A DNA stretch of 64,000 nt from Subtercola endophyticus (GTDB taxonomy: Bacteria > Actinomycetota > Actinomycetes > Actinomycetales > Microbacteriaceae): the NCBI RefSeq assembly GCF_021044565.1, contig NZ_CP087997.1, positions 3,534,001 through 3,598,000 of the forward strand, read 5' to 3'. Both the position numbers and the translations under genes were made by a program. Each line of letters begins with the position of its first letter. Positions within the stretch are counted from its first letter, which is position 1. The notes below the pieces were generated by a model. The model was not told the origin of the DNA. It saw nothing but the letters and a program-made list of their open reading frames with translations, and ran no database searches. Positions 1-9,000 of the stretch are shown piece by piece.

Positions 1-2509
1 CGATGTCGAGAGTGAAGTCAGAACCCTCGAGCTGCCAGGCGCTCGAGATGCGGCCGCGCACGCTGTCGTAGTGCGCCGAGGCGGAGGTGAGCGAGCCGCC
101 GACCCGCGGAGCGATGACGAGCCGTTCGTACGCGACCGAATCGGGCGCCTGGTCGATGCCCGCGACGTAGCGGTAGAGCCACTCGCCGACCGAGCCGAGC
201 GAATAGTGGTTGAAGGAGTTCATCTCCACCGACTGGAAGCCGGCGTGCTCGGTCCAGCCATCCCAGCGCTCCCAGATGGTGGTTGCACCCTGGCGAACCG
301 AGTACAGCCACGAGGGGTACCGGTCGGTCTCGAGCAGGGCATAGGCCAGATCGTCGCGACCGATCTCGCTGAGCACGGGGCAGAGCAGCGAGACGCCGAC
401 GAACCCGGTGGTCAGCAGCCCGTCGTGTGCTTCGATCGCCTCGACGAGGTGATGCTTGGCTGCCTCGCGCTGTTCGCCCTCGACCAGGTCGAACGCGAGA
501 GCAAGCAGGTAGTCGGTCTGGGTGTCGCCCTCGAGGCGGCCGTCTTCACCGGTGAACGTCTCGCTGAAGACCGTCTTGATGCGCGCCGTGAGGTCGGCGT
601 AGTGCTCGGCATCGGCGGTCTTGCCGAGGGCGGCGGCCGACTTCGCCACGAGCTCGGCGGAGTGCGCGAAGTACGCCGTTGCCATCAGGGGGCGCGGGGT
701 GAGCGCGTCGATCTGCAGCCAGTCGCCGTAGTGGTTGCCCACGCGCTTGGTCCAGATGAGGTTCGGGTTGTGCTTCTCGACGAAGTCGACCCAGCGGGTC
801 ATCGACTCGTACGAGGTCTCGAGCAGACGCCGGTCGCCGTACACCTTGTAGAGGTGCCAGGGGATGATCACTCCCGCGTCGGCCCAGGCGGGTGCGCCGT
901 CGTAGAAGAACTGCGAGACCACGGGGGCCACGTCGGGGAACGATCCTTCGGCCGATTGGGCCCCCCGAACATCCGCGAGCCAGCGGGTGAAGAAGGCGGC
1001 GACGTCGGCGTTGAGGGCGGCGGTGGGCAAGAAGACCTGGGCGTCGGCCATCCAGCCGAGGCGTTCGTCGCGCTGCGGGCAGTCGGTGGGCAGCCCCGCG
1101 AAGTTGCCGCGCTGGCCCCAGCGGATGTTGCTGATGAGCTGGTTGACGTCGGCGCTCGAGGTGGTGATCTCGCCGGCCGGCGGGGTGGCGCTCGACAGGA
1201 CGCGGGCGGTGACCTTGTCGAGTGCGGCGGGCTTGCTCAGCCCGTCGATCTCGAGGTAACGAAAGCCGTGCATGGTGAATGTCGGCTCGAACACGTTCTC
1301 GTCGGCACCGGCCGACACGTACACATCGCGCTGCTGGGCTGTGCGCAGATTCGCTGTGTAGAGCTCGTCGTTCTCGAGCACCTCGCCGTGGCGCAGGATG
1401 ATCGACTGATCGGCAGCGAGAGCGCCGAGGTCGACGCGCACCCGCCCCACCAGGTTCTGGCCGAAGTCGTAGAGCGCGCGGCCGTGGGCATCGATGACGA
1501 CGGACTTCGCCGACACCTCGTCGATGACCTCGATGGGGGCGTCGACCTCGGCGATGAAGGTGGCGAAGTCGTTCTCGCGGGTGGCCGCCGGGGCCCAGCC
1601 CGACGAGGTGTCGTAGCCGGGGCTGGTCCAGTCGCCGAGGTCACGACGGGCATCCACGTATTCGCCCATGAGCAGGTCGGTGTAGTGGATGCGGCCGTTC
1701 GCGGTCTGCCACTCGTCGTCAGACGTGATGGTCGAGGTCGAGCCGTCGTCGTAGGTGATCTCGAGCTGAGCCCAGGCCTCAGGCGAGACGCCGTAGTGGT
1801 TGCCCTGGCGGCGTGCGTCGAATCCCACGTAGCCCGACCACCAGCCGTCGGCCAGCAGGATGCCCAGGGCATTGTCGCCCTCGTGCAACTCGTTCGTGAC
1901 GTCGTAGGACTGGTACTGCAGGCGCTGGGTGTACTCGGTCCAGCCGGGGGCGAGTTCGGCGGTGCCGAGGCGCTTGCCGTTGAGGTGCGCCGTGTAGATG
2001 CCGTGTGCGGTTGCGTAGAGCCGGGCGCGGGCGACGCCGGGCTTGACCGTGAACGAACGGCGCAGGTGGGCGGCCGGCGGAACGTGGCGCACCGCCGTGG
2101 GAATGTCGTCGTCTTGCGGCGGGTCGAACTCGCGTTCGGGGGCGTCGTAGGTGTTGTCGACGGCGACCCAGAGGCCGGCGAAATCGGTGGGGCTGAGCAG
2201 GGCCGTCTCGAACCACGACGACGCGGCTTCTAACTCGTCGCCGTGTTCGTCGCGCAGCTCGAGAACCCAGGTGTACCGGGTGCGAGAGGCGAGTTCGCCC
2301 TCGTAGGCGACACTGTTCTGGGTCGGAGAGATCCAACCGGATGACCACGAAGAGCCCTGGTCGCTCGACACCGTGAGGCGGGCCGCCGTGGCGTTCGCGC
2401 CAGCTGTTTCGCTGCGCAGACGCCAGCTGAAGCGGGGCTCGAGTGTATCGATGCCAAGGGGCGTCTCGCGGTACTCAGTGCGCAGATCGTAGGCCTGAAG
2501 AGAGCTCAT
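1..2509 (-). CDS. Alpha-L-rhamnosidase, GH78 (3' end outside window)
   Basis: The reading frame is open from the ATG at 2509 to the window edge (836 codons), so the C-terminus is missing. It starts MSSLQAYDLRTEYRETPLG, the usual opening of bacterial GH78 proteins, followed by an N-terminal beta domain with PRFSWRL. The GH78 catalytic-domain signature DCPQRDERLGW lies near residue 475 and leads the (alpha/alpha)6 barrel; the family inverts at rhamnose using two acidic residues. No signal peptide is visible, so it should act in the cytoplasm on imported rhamnosides. It diverges from the ABC importer genes across a region with a LacI-type palindrome at 2580-2589, so joint control by the LacI-family gene at 10140 is likely. 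Family assignment is firm; the exact glycoside is not known. Confidence 0.93.
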   Translation of the reverse strand, partial: MSSLQAYDLRTEYRETPLGIDTLEPRFSWRLRSETAGANATAARLTVSSDQGSSWSSGWISPTQNSVAYEGELASRTRYTWVLELRDEHGDELEAASSWFETALLSPTDFAGLWVAVDNTYDAPEREFDPPQDDDIPTAVRHVPPAAHLRRSFTVKPGVARARLYATAHGIYTAHLNGKRLGTAELAPGWTEYTQRLQYQSYDVTNELHEGDNALGILLADGWWSGYVGFDARRQGNHYGVSPEAWAQLEITYDDGSTSTITSDDEWQTANGRIHYTDLLMGEYVDARRDLGDWTSPGYDTSSGWAPAATRENDFATFIAEVDAPIEVIDEVSAKSVVIDAHGRALYDFGQNLVGRVRVDLGALAADQSIILRHGEVLENDELYTANLRTAQQRDVYVSAGADENVFEPTFTMHGFRYLEIDGLSKPAALDKVTARVLSSATPPAGEITTSSADVNQLISNIRWGQRGNFAGLPTDCPQRDERLGWMADAQVFLPTAALNADVAAFFTRWLADVRGAQSAEGSFPDVAPVVSQFFYDGAPAWADAGVIIPWHLYKVYGDRRLLETSYESMTRWVDFVEKHNPNLIWTKRVGNHYGDWLQIDALTPRPLMATAYFAHSAELVAKSAAALGKTADAEHYADLTARIKTVFSETFTGEDGRLEGDTQTDYLLALAFDLVEGEQREAAKHHLVEAIEAHDGLLTTGFVGVSLLCPVLSEIGRDDLAYALLETDRYPSWLYSVRQGATTIWERWDGWTEHAGFQSVEMNSFNHYSLGSVGEWLYRYVAGIDQAPDSVAYERLVIAPRVGGSLTSASAHYDSVRGRISSAWQLEGSDFTLDI

Positions 2510-2579
2510 TGTGCGTTGTGATCCTTCATCGTCGAATGCAGGTCTACCTTGACTCTGCACGACAACAATTATCACAATC

Positions 2580-2589
2580 GAAACGTTTC
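2580..2589. promoter_or_regulatory. LacI-type operator palindrome
   Basis: GAAACGTTTC is a perfect 10-bp palindrome with a central CG, the typical core of LacI/GalR operators. It lies about 70 nt upstream of the GH78 start, in the divergent promoter region shared with the importer operon. Related sequences occur at 2767-2778 and 10098-10110, which suggests one regulon under the LacI-type protein encoded at 10140. Confidence 0.65.
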
Positions 2590-2766
2590 ACAAAGCTCGG
2601 ACAGAAAAATGATGGCCGACTTGTTATCTGATTCGACTCGGTAATCGGCGCAATAATCCCCGTAAACACGGGCATGTCGATTTCCAAAGTCTCGATTGAG
2701 GTGCAATCTCTGGCTCGGACTTGACTATTCGAGCATCCCCTGCGTAAGTTGTGCAGAGTTCAAAAC

Positions 2767-2778
2767 TGAAACGAATCA
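2767..2778. promoter_or_regulatory. Possible second LacI operator before importer operon
   Basis: TGAAACGAATCA matches the palindrome TGAAACGTTTCA except at two positions and lies about 30 nt upstream of the permease ATG, next to its AGGAGG ribosome site. It is a weaker match than the site at 2580. The rest of the roughly 300-nt divergent region (2510-2809) is AT-richer than its surroundings and holds no gene that I can support. Confidence 0.4.
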
Positions 2779-2809
2779 CAGACGATTTACAAACGACGAG
2801 GAGGTCGTA

Positions 2810-3721
2810 ATGGCGTTAGACCGACCCGTACGGCGGCGCAAAGGCGGCATCGATCTGAATCACAGGCGCGGCCTCTGGCTGTTCTTGGTACCTGCTGCAG
2901 CGATCTACATCTTCATCGTTCTCTACCCGAGCATTCAGGGCGCGGCCCTGTCGTTCACCGATTGGAACGGGCTCGACCCGGTTAAGAACTTCATCGGCTT
3001 CGACAATTATGTGAAGCTCTTTCACGACCCCAAGGCACTCGCGTCGGTGTGGCACACACTGATCATCGCCTTCACGATCACCATCGTGCAGAACCTCGTC
3101 GGCCTGCTTCTCGCACTCGGTGTCAACTCGAAGATCAAGTCGCGCAACGTACTGCGCGTGGTCTTCTTCGCCCCCGCCGTGATCACCCCGGTGGCGACCG
3201 GTTACCTCTGGCAGAACCTGCTCGGCCAAAAGGGCGCGGTCAACGAATTCTTCGGCTTCTTCGGCATTCCGCCGGTTACCTGGCTCGGCAATCAGAGCAC
3301 CGCGATCTGGGCCATCTGCGTGGTCATCATCTGGCAGTTCGCCGGGTACTCGATGGTCATCTTTCTCGCCAACTTGCAGGGCATTCCGCAGGAGGTCATC
3401 GAAGCCTCGATGGTCGACGGCGCCGGCCCCATCCGCCGCTTCTGGAGCATCATTCGGCCAGAGCTCGCTCCGTCGCTCACCATCAACCTCATGCTGTCGA
3501 TCATCGGCGGTCTGAAGATCTTCGACCAAGTCTGGGTCATGACAGGAGGCGGGCCGGGTGGATCCACGGAGACCATGTCGACCTTCCTCTACAAGAACGC
3601 CTTCCAGTTCGGCGACTTCGCCTACGGCATCGCGATCGCTGTGGTTCTGGCCATTCTGGTGGGCATCATCTCCGGCGGGCAGTTCGTCATTCTCGGCCGC
3701 CAGAATCGTGGGAGTAAGTAA
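2810..3721 (+). CDS. Carbohydrate ABC transporter permease 1 (MalF/UgpA type)
   Basis: This 303-residue protein has the six-helix layout of CUT1-type sugar permeases, with a short basic cytoplasmic start and a first helix around residues 25-45. The EAA loop that docks the ATPase is visible near residue 197 (EASMVDGAGPIRRFW). The ATG at 2810 is chosen because AGGAGG lies 7 nt upstream; an in-frame upstream extension from 2696 has no ribosome site. It overlaps the next permease by one base (TAATG). No ATPase gene is in this operon, so it probably borrows a shared MsiK-type ATPase, as many actinobacterial CUT1 importers do (inference). The likely cargo is a rhamnose-containing oligosaccharide or glycoside, judged from the flanking rhamnosidases. 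Confidence 0.93.
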   Translation: MALDRPVRRRKGGIDLNHRRGLWLFLVPAAAIYIFIVLYPSIQGAALSFTDWNGLDPVKNFIGFDNYVKLFHDPKALASVWHTLIIAFTITIVQNLVGLLLALGVNSKIKSRNVLRVVFFAPAVITPVATGYLWQNLLGQKGAVNEFFGFFGIPPVTWLGNQSTAIWAICVVIIWQFAGYSMVIFLANLQGIPQEVIEASMVDGAGPIRRFWSIIRPELAPSLTINLMLSIIGGLKIFDQVWVMTGGGPGGSTETMSTFLYKNAFQFGDFAYGIAIAVVLAILVGIISGGQFVILGRQNRGSK

Positions 3722-4542
3722 TGCAGCGCTATACCTGGAAAACGGGCATCCTCGAAGCCGTGATGATTCTCACGGCGATCATCTTCTTCATTCCGCTGTA
3801 CGTGCTCATCGTCACCTCGCTCAAGGAGCCGAACGACCCGACGGGCTCCCTCGCCCTGCCGGCGAAGTTCACCCTGCAGAACTTCGCCGACGCGTGGAAT
3901 CAGGGTCACCTCGGCAATGCTCTCGGCAACAGCGCCATCGTCACCATCTGCAGCGTCGTGGTTCTCATCGTGTTCTCGTCGCTCGCGGCCTACCCCCTGG
4001 CTCGCATCACTCGTACCTGGTCGAAGCTGGCGTTCTTCGGATTTCTGATCGGCCTGCTGCTGCCGTTTCAGCTCGCGCTCATTCCGCTCTACCAGACCAT
4101 GCGCGACCTGCACCTGCTCGGCACGGTCTGGGCACTCGTGCTCTTCTACGCCGGTCTGCAGATGCCGTTCTCGATCTTCTTGTACACCAGCTTCTTGCGG
4201 GCACTGCCGATCGAGTACGAAGAGGCGGCCGCCATCGACGGTGCCGGCCTGCTCACGACGTTCTGGCGCATTCTCTTTCCGCTGCTGCGGCCGATCACCG
4301 GCACCGTGGCCATCTTGAACGTGATCACGATCTGGAACGACTTCTTAACGCCGCTGCTGTATCTCAGCGGTAGCGGGCAGCAGACGGTTCCCGTGGCGAT
4401 CTACGCGTTCGTCGGCCAGTACGTGTCGCAGTGGAACCTCGTGTTCGCCGGCCTCATCATCAGCATCTTCCCGATTCTGCTTGTGTACTTCCTGCTGCAG
4501 AAGACGGTCATTCAAGGCTTCGCCAGCGGCCTCAAAGGCTAA
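3721..4542 (+). CDS. Carbohydrate ABC transporter permease 2 (MalG/UgpE type)
   Basis: This 273-residue inner-membrane protein is the partner permease of the gene before it, with which it shares one base, so translation is probably coupled. Six hydrophobic segments are visible and the EAA motif lies near residue 166 (EEAAAIDGAGLLTTFWRIL). Length and motif order are normal for MalG-type CUT1 permeases. A 65-nt gap separates it from the binding-protein gene, which has its own strong ribosome site. Confidence 0.93.
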   Translation: MQRYTWKTGILEAVMILTAIIFFIPLYVLIVTSLKEPNDPTGSLALPAKFTLQNFADAWNQGHLGNALGNSAIVTICSVVVLIVFSSLAAYPLARITRTWSKLAFFGFLIGLLLPFQLALIPLYQTMRDLHLLGTVWALVLFYAGLQMPFSIFLYTSFLRALPIEYEEAAAIDGAGLLTTFWRILFPLLRPITGTVAILNVITIWNDFLTPLLYLSGSGQQTVPVAIYAFVGQYVSQWNLVFAGLIISIFPILLVYFLLQKTVIQGFASGLKG

Positions 4543-4607
4543 ACCCGCACGGCGAGAACGGCTCGGGCTTTTTGTTCGGGCACCCCCACCACAAAGGAGA
4601 CAATCAC

Positions 4608-5885
4608 ATGCGCTACAAAGTAGTAGGCGCCCTAGCGGCGAGCACTCTGCTCGTCGCTGGTCTGGCGGCCTGTTCGAACGACACCGGCAGTTCCTCGGGC
4701 TCCGGTGGCTCCAGCACCGTCACCTGGGCACTTCTGACGAGTGAAAAGCCCGCGGCCGACCTCGTCAAGGCGGCGTACGAAAAGGCGAACCCCGGTGTGA
4801 CGATCAACTACACCATCTCTGACGTCGACAACTACCAGACCACTACCCGCACGCAGCTCTCGAGCGGCACCGCACCCGACGTGATCTACACGTGGGCCGG
4901 CGACGGCAACCCGATGGCGATGACCGTCGTTCAGAAGGCCGGCCTCATCGTCGACCTGTCGAACGAGCCCTTCGCCTCGAAGATCCCCTCGGGAATCGCG
5001 CCGGTCACCTCGATCGACGGCAAGACCTACGTCGCACCGATCACGTTCTCAGGCATCGGCGCCGCCTACAACCAGACGGCGATGGATGCCGCGGGTCTGA
5101 AGGCACCCACCACCTGGACCGAGCTGTTGGCGTTCTGCGGCTCGGCGAAGTCGATGGGTAAGTCGGCCTTCGCGCTGGCCGCGGGTACCCCGTGGAACAC
5201 GCAGCTGATTCCTTATGCGCTGACCCCGACCCTGGTGTACGGCCCGAACCCCGACTTCGCAGCTCAGATGTCGGCCGGCAAGGCCACGTTCGCCGACAGC
5301 GAGTGGAAGACCGCCTTCGACAAGTACAAGCAGATGCAAGACGCTGGCTGCTTCCAAGACGGTGACCTCGGTACGTCGTATGAAGACGCGCTGAAGCTCG
5401 TCGCCACTGGTGATGCCTTCGGCTCGGTGCAGGTCAACTCGTCGATCGCCGCTATGCAGCAAGACGCCGCGAGCGGAACGCAGTTCTCCTACCTGCCGAT
5501 GCCTGCCAACGATGACGCGACTTCAACGCGGATGGCCGGTGCCGTGGGTGCCTCCTACGCGGTGAACGCTGCTTCGAAGAACAAAGACGCCGCGATCAAG
5601 TTCGTCGACTGGCTCGCGTCTGACGAGGGTTCGACGGTGTATGCAACGGCTGTCGCCGGTATCCCCGCCATTCCGAGCACGACCTTCAAGGCCGACCCGC
5701 TGCTGGCTACGTTCATCAAGTACCAGACCGACGGCAAGACCGACCCGTTCATGGATCAGCTCTGGCCGAACTCGAAGGTGCAGCAGGTTCACTTCGAGGT
5801 TCTGCAGCAGCTGCTGGCCGGAACGTTGAGCTCTGAAGACGCGCTCAAGCAGATGGATGCCGCCTACGCCGAGGGCGAAGGCTAA
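4608..5885 (+). CDS. Sugar-binding lipoprotein of ABC importer
   Basis: The 425-residue product is a family 1 extracellular solute-binding protein. Its N-terminus is a lipoprotein signal with lipobox LAAC and the lipidated cysteine at residue 22, followed by a Ser/Gly linker (SNDTGSSSGSGGSS). The ATG at 4608 is preceded by AAAGGAG; a longer frame open from 4431 overlaps the upstream permease and has no ribosome site. It should capture the sugar outside the membrane and hand it to the two permeases. A strong terminator follows, separating it from the hydrolase gene. Confidence 0.93.
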   Translation: MRYKVVGALAASTLLVAGLAACSNDTGSSSGSGGSSTVTWALLTSEKPAADLVKAAYEKANPGVTINYTISDVDNYQTTTRTQLSSGTAPDVIYTWAGDGNPMAMTVVQKAGLIVDLSNEPFASKIPSGIAPVTSIDGKTYVAPITFSGIGAAYNQTAMDAAGLKAPTTWTELLAFCGSAKSMGKSAFALAAGTPWNTQLIPYALTPTLVYGPNPDFAAQMSAGKATFADSEWKTAFDKYKQMQDAGCFQDGDLGTSYEDALKLVATGDAFGSVQVNSSIAAMQQDAASGTQFSYLPMPANDDATSTRMAGAVGASYAVNAASKNKDAAIKFVDWLASDEGSTVYATAVAGIPAIPSTTFKADPLLATFIKYQTDGKTDPFMDQLWPNSKVQQVHFEVLQQLLAGTLSSEDALKQMDAAYAEGEG

Positions 5886-5896
5886 GTCTCCACCCG

Positions 5897-5936
5897 GGAG
5901 GGCCTGGCTCGAGGTTCGAGCTGGGCCCTCCTTTTT
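5897..5936 (+). terminator. Rho-independent terminator after binding-protein gene
   Basis: GGAGGGCC (5897-5904) pairs with GGCCCTCC (5924-5931). The stem continues through two G-T wobbles into GCTCGA/TCGAGC with a 3-nt loop, and a run of five Ts follows at 5932-5936. This is a textbook intrinsic terminator 12 nt behind the stop codon. Confidence 0.93.
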
Positions 5937-5979
5937 CATACCCAGGCACAACCCCTCTTTTCATACCCAGACACACCCC
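5933..5979 (+). repeat. Direct repeat before the GH106-like gene
   Basis: TTTTCATACCCAG occurs at 5933-5945 and again at 5958-5970, and the similarity extends to CACA(A)CCCC after each copy, giving two units of 22-23 nt. They sit between the terminator and the ATG at 6008. They could be a duplicated regulator site or a small slippage duplication. Confidence 0.7.
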
Positions 5980-6007
5980 ATCGGCAGAAAGAAGCACTGT
6001 TTCACCC

Positions 6008-9000
6008 ATGTCTGAAGACCTCGTTCGTCGCTTCGAAAACCCAGACCTGTCTTACGGCCCCGTACCCCTGTGGTGGTGGAGCGGCGAGAAACTCGACTCC
6101 ACTCGGTTGCGCTGGCAGATGCAACAGCTCGTCGATCAGAACGTTCGCCAGGCCGTGGTGATGAACCTGGCCCCGACGGGTCCGCTCTACGGCGCCCTGG
6201 CCGACGACCCCGCCTTCATGTCTGACGAGTGGTGGACCATCTTCGAGCGGGCCTGCGTCGACGCCGACGAGCTCGGTTTTCAGATCTGGCTTTACGACCA
6301 GATCGGCTTCTCGGGCGCGAACATTCAGGGCCACCTGGTGGCCGCAGATCCGACCCTCGCGGGCCAGGCTCTCGGTCAGGTTCGCATCGACGTGTCGGGT
6401 GACGTGAGTCTCGCCGCCCCTGAGGGGTCTGTCGCGCTCGGCGCCTGGTACATCGCGCCCGGCTCGGCGACCTCGACGCCGGTCACGTTGCGCGGAAACG
6501 GTGCCACGTATGCCGCCGACGGCGGAGAGCTCGTGGTCGCCTTCGTCGCGACCCGCGGCTTCGACTACTTCTCACGCAAGGCCTCGGCCGCGCTCATCGA
6601 CGCCGTGTTCGGCGCCTACTCGCGCCACGTCGGCCAGTGGTTCGGCACGGCCATCGGCGGGGTGTTCCAAGACGAGCTGCCGGATATGCCCAGCTGGTCA
6701 TCCACCTTCGCCGCCGAGTTCGAGGCGGCGAACGCCTACTCGGTGCTCGAACTTCTTCCTGCCCTCTGGGGCGACCCGCTCTTCGAGGGCGCCACGCGCG
6801 ACGCAGGAACCGTTCGTGTGGACTACCACCGCACCCGCGCGCGCCTCGGCGAAGAGGCGTTCTTCACCCCACTCGCCGAATGGCTGAAAGGCGCCGGGCT
6901 CGAGTGCGGCTTCGACCAGCAGACCCCGGCGCGCGAAGGCGACCCCGCCGGTGCCACCCGGCTCTACGGCGACTATCTCGCCACGCACTCGCAGTACGGC
7001 ATTCCCGGCAGCGACCACTGGGGCGATTCCAAGATCCACAGCTCGATGGCGCACGCCAACGGTCACGAGCGCGTCTGGATCGAGTCGTTCCACTCCTCAG
7101 GCTGGGGCGGAACCCTCGAAGAGACCTATGACTGGCTGAGCCCCTACTTTCGCCGCGGCGCCAACCTCTACGACCCGCATGCGGTGTACTACTCCACGCG
7201 GTCGGGCTGGTTCGAGTGGGCTCCGCCGTCGACGTGCTGGCGGCAGCCGTACTGGCCGGCCTACGGGGAGTTCGCGCTGGCGATCGCCCGCGTGTCGTCG
7301 ACCCTCACCATGGGGCAGCACCGGGCATCCACTGTGCTGTTCTACCCGACCGAAAGCGCGCAATTCGATGTGACGGTGGATGGTCGTGACCTCGGCGAGG
7401 CCCGGTCGACGGCGCACTACCACCAGTTGAACGGCGCCACCTCGTGGTTCGCCGAGCGACGCGGACTTCTCGAGAGCGCCGGCGTCGACTACGACATTCT
7501 GGGCAGCGACACCGTTGCACACGCGGCCATCGAAGCCGACGCGGCCGGTGGTGCCGAGCTTCTCATCGGTTCGGGCCGATTCAGAAACGTCGTGCTGCCG
7601 GATGTTCGGGTGCTGTCGGTCGCGACCGCCCGAGTACTGCTCGACTTCGCTGCGGCGGGCGGCGTCATCGTGGCCAGCGGCGAGACGCCGAGCGTGTTCA
7701 CGAACGGCGACGCGGCTTCGACCGCTGCCGTCACACTGGGATTCGCCGCGGCCCTTTCGGCTGGTTCGATAGCGGTTGTCGCCGACACCGCCGAGGTCGC
7801 GGGTGCGCTCGCCGACTCGGTGGTCACCGTGCGTGCCGACGCTCCCACGATGCTGCGCTCGGTGGGCGACGCCCACCTCATCGCCCTCATCGCCCACGAC
7901 GAAGAGACCGGAACGGTGCAGCCCTTGCTGCCCGGCTTCGAAGATTCGGCGTGGATCGAAGGCGGCGGCAGCTTCAACTGGAAGGTCTACTGGCACGACC
8001 TGAGCACAAAGGGCTACACCTTCGTGCCGCCCACAGGCCGAACGTTCACTGCAACGGTCTCCGGTCTCGGTGCGGGCGACCTCACCGTGCAGCAGTGGGA
8101 TGCGCGCACCGGCAAGCGCTATGCGGTGCCGTTTACCCGCTCGGCCGGCGAGATCACTGTCACCAGCGAGTTCAGCAGCGGTTCGGTCGAGTTTCTGGTG
8201 ATCGCGCCAGAGCTGCCCGAGCCGACGGGCAAGCGCACCGGCGACGTTCTCGACACGCTGGCGCTCGATGGAGCGTGGCGCGTACAGGCCGAATCGACGC
8301 TCGACAACCAGTGGGGCGACGTGGGTCCGGTCGCTGAGACCGGGGTGATTCCCGTGCAGGTGTGGGAGTTCATTCACGAGACCGACGAGCCCGGTGCGGT
8401 GAGCGGGCAGAAGGTGACGGCCACGTTCGGGCCGTTCGCCGATGTTGCCGGCCCGATCGACGCCGCGGGCGCTGCCGGTGCTGCCGGTGCCGCGCCCGAG
8501 TGGAAGCCGGCCGTCTGGTCGCTCTCCCGCGGCATTCAGAACGACGTGATTCACGACGAGAGCCTCGGTCCGAACGGCTACGTGCCCGAAGAGTTCGTGA
8601 GCTTTCCCGACACCACGGCCGGCGAGGTCTACCGGCTGCGCACTACCATCGCGGTGCCCGAAGGCCCGGCGCTCACTCTGGTGGTCGGCAGCAACGCCGT
8701 GCGCCGGGTGCTGCTCGACGGTCTCGAGGCGCCGGTGGTCGGCGCGGGCTACCTCAGCCACACCCCTGTTTCGCCGAACGACAGCCTCGAACTCGAGATC
8801 GAGCTCACCTCGGTGGTCGACGGAACCGTGCGCCTGTCTTTTGCGCTCACGTCAGACACCGAGGCGTACCAGCGCCCCGAGTGGATCGTGGCGACCGACC
8901 CGTTCTCACGCTCGACCGGCGTCAGCTTCGAGACGACCTTCGAGGTCGACGCGCAGGCGCTCGCCGAGGGCGGGCTCGACACACGCATCCAGGTGTCGAG

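Noticed and set aside
71..2233. Long plus-strand open frame of 720 codons opposite the GH78 gene
   Set aside because: It is the antisense shadow of a clearly coding GC-rich gene; its sequence is Arg/Gly/Val-biased and matches no family.
4544..4575. Possible attenuator between permease 2 and the binding-protein gene (CCCG ... CGGGCTTTTT)
   Set aside because: Only four outer pairs are firm and the inner stem does not close well; the T run may be coincidental.
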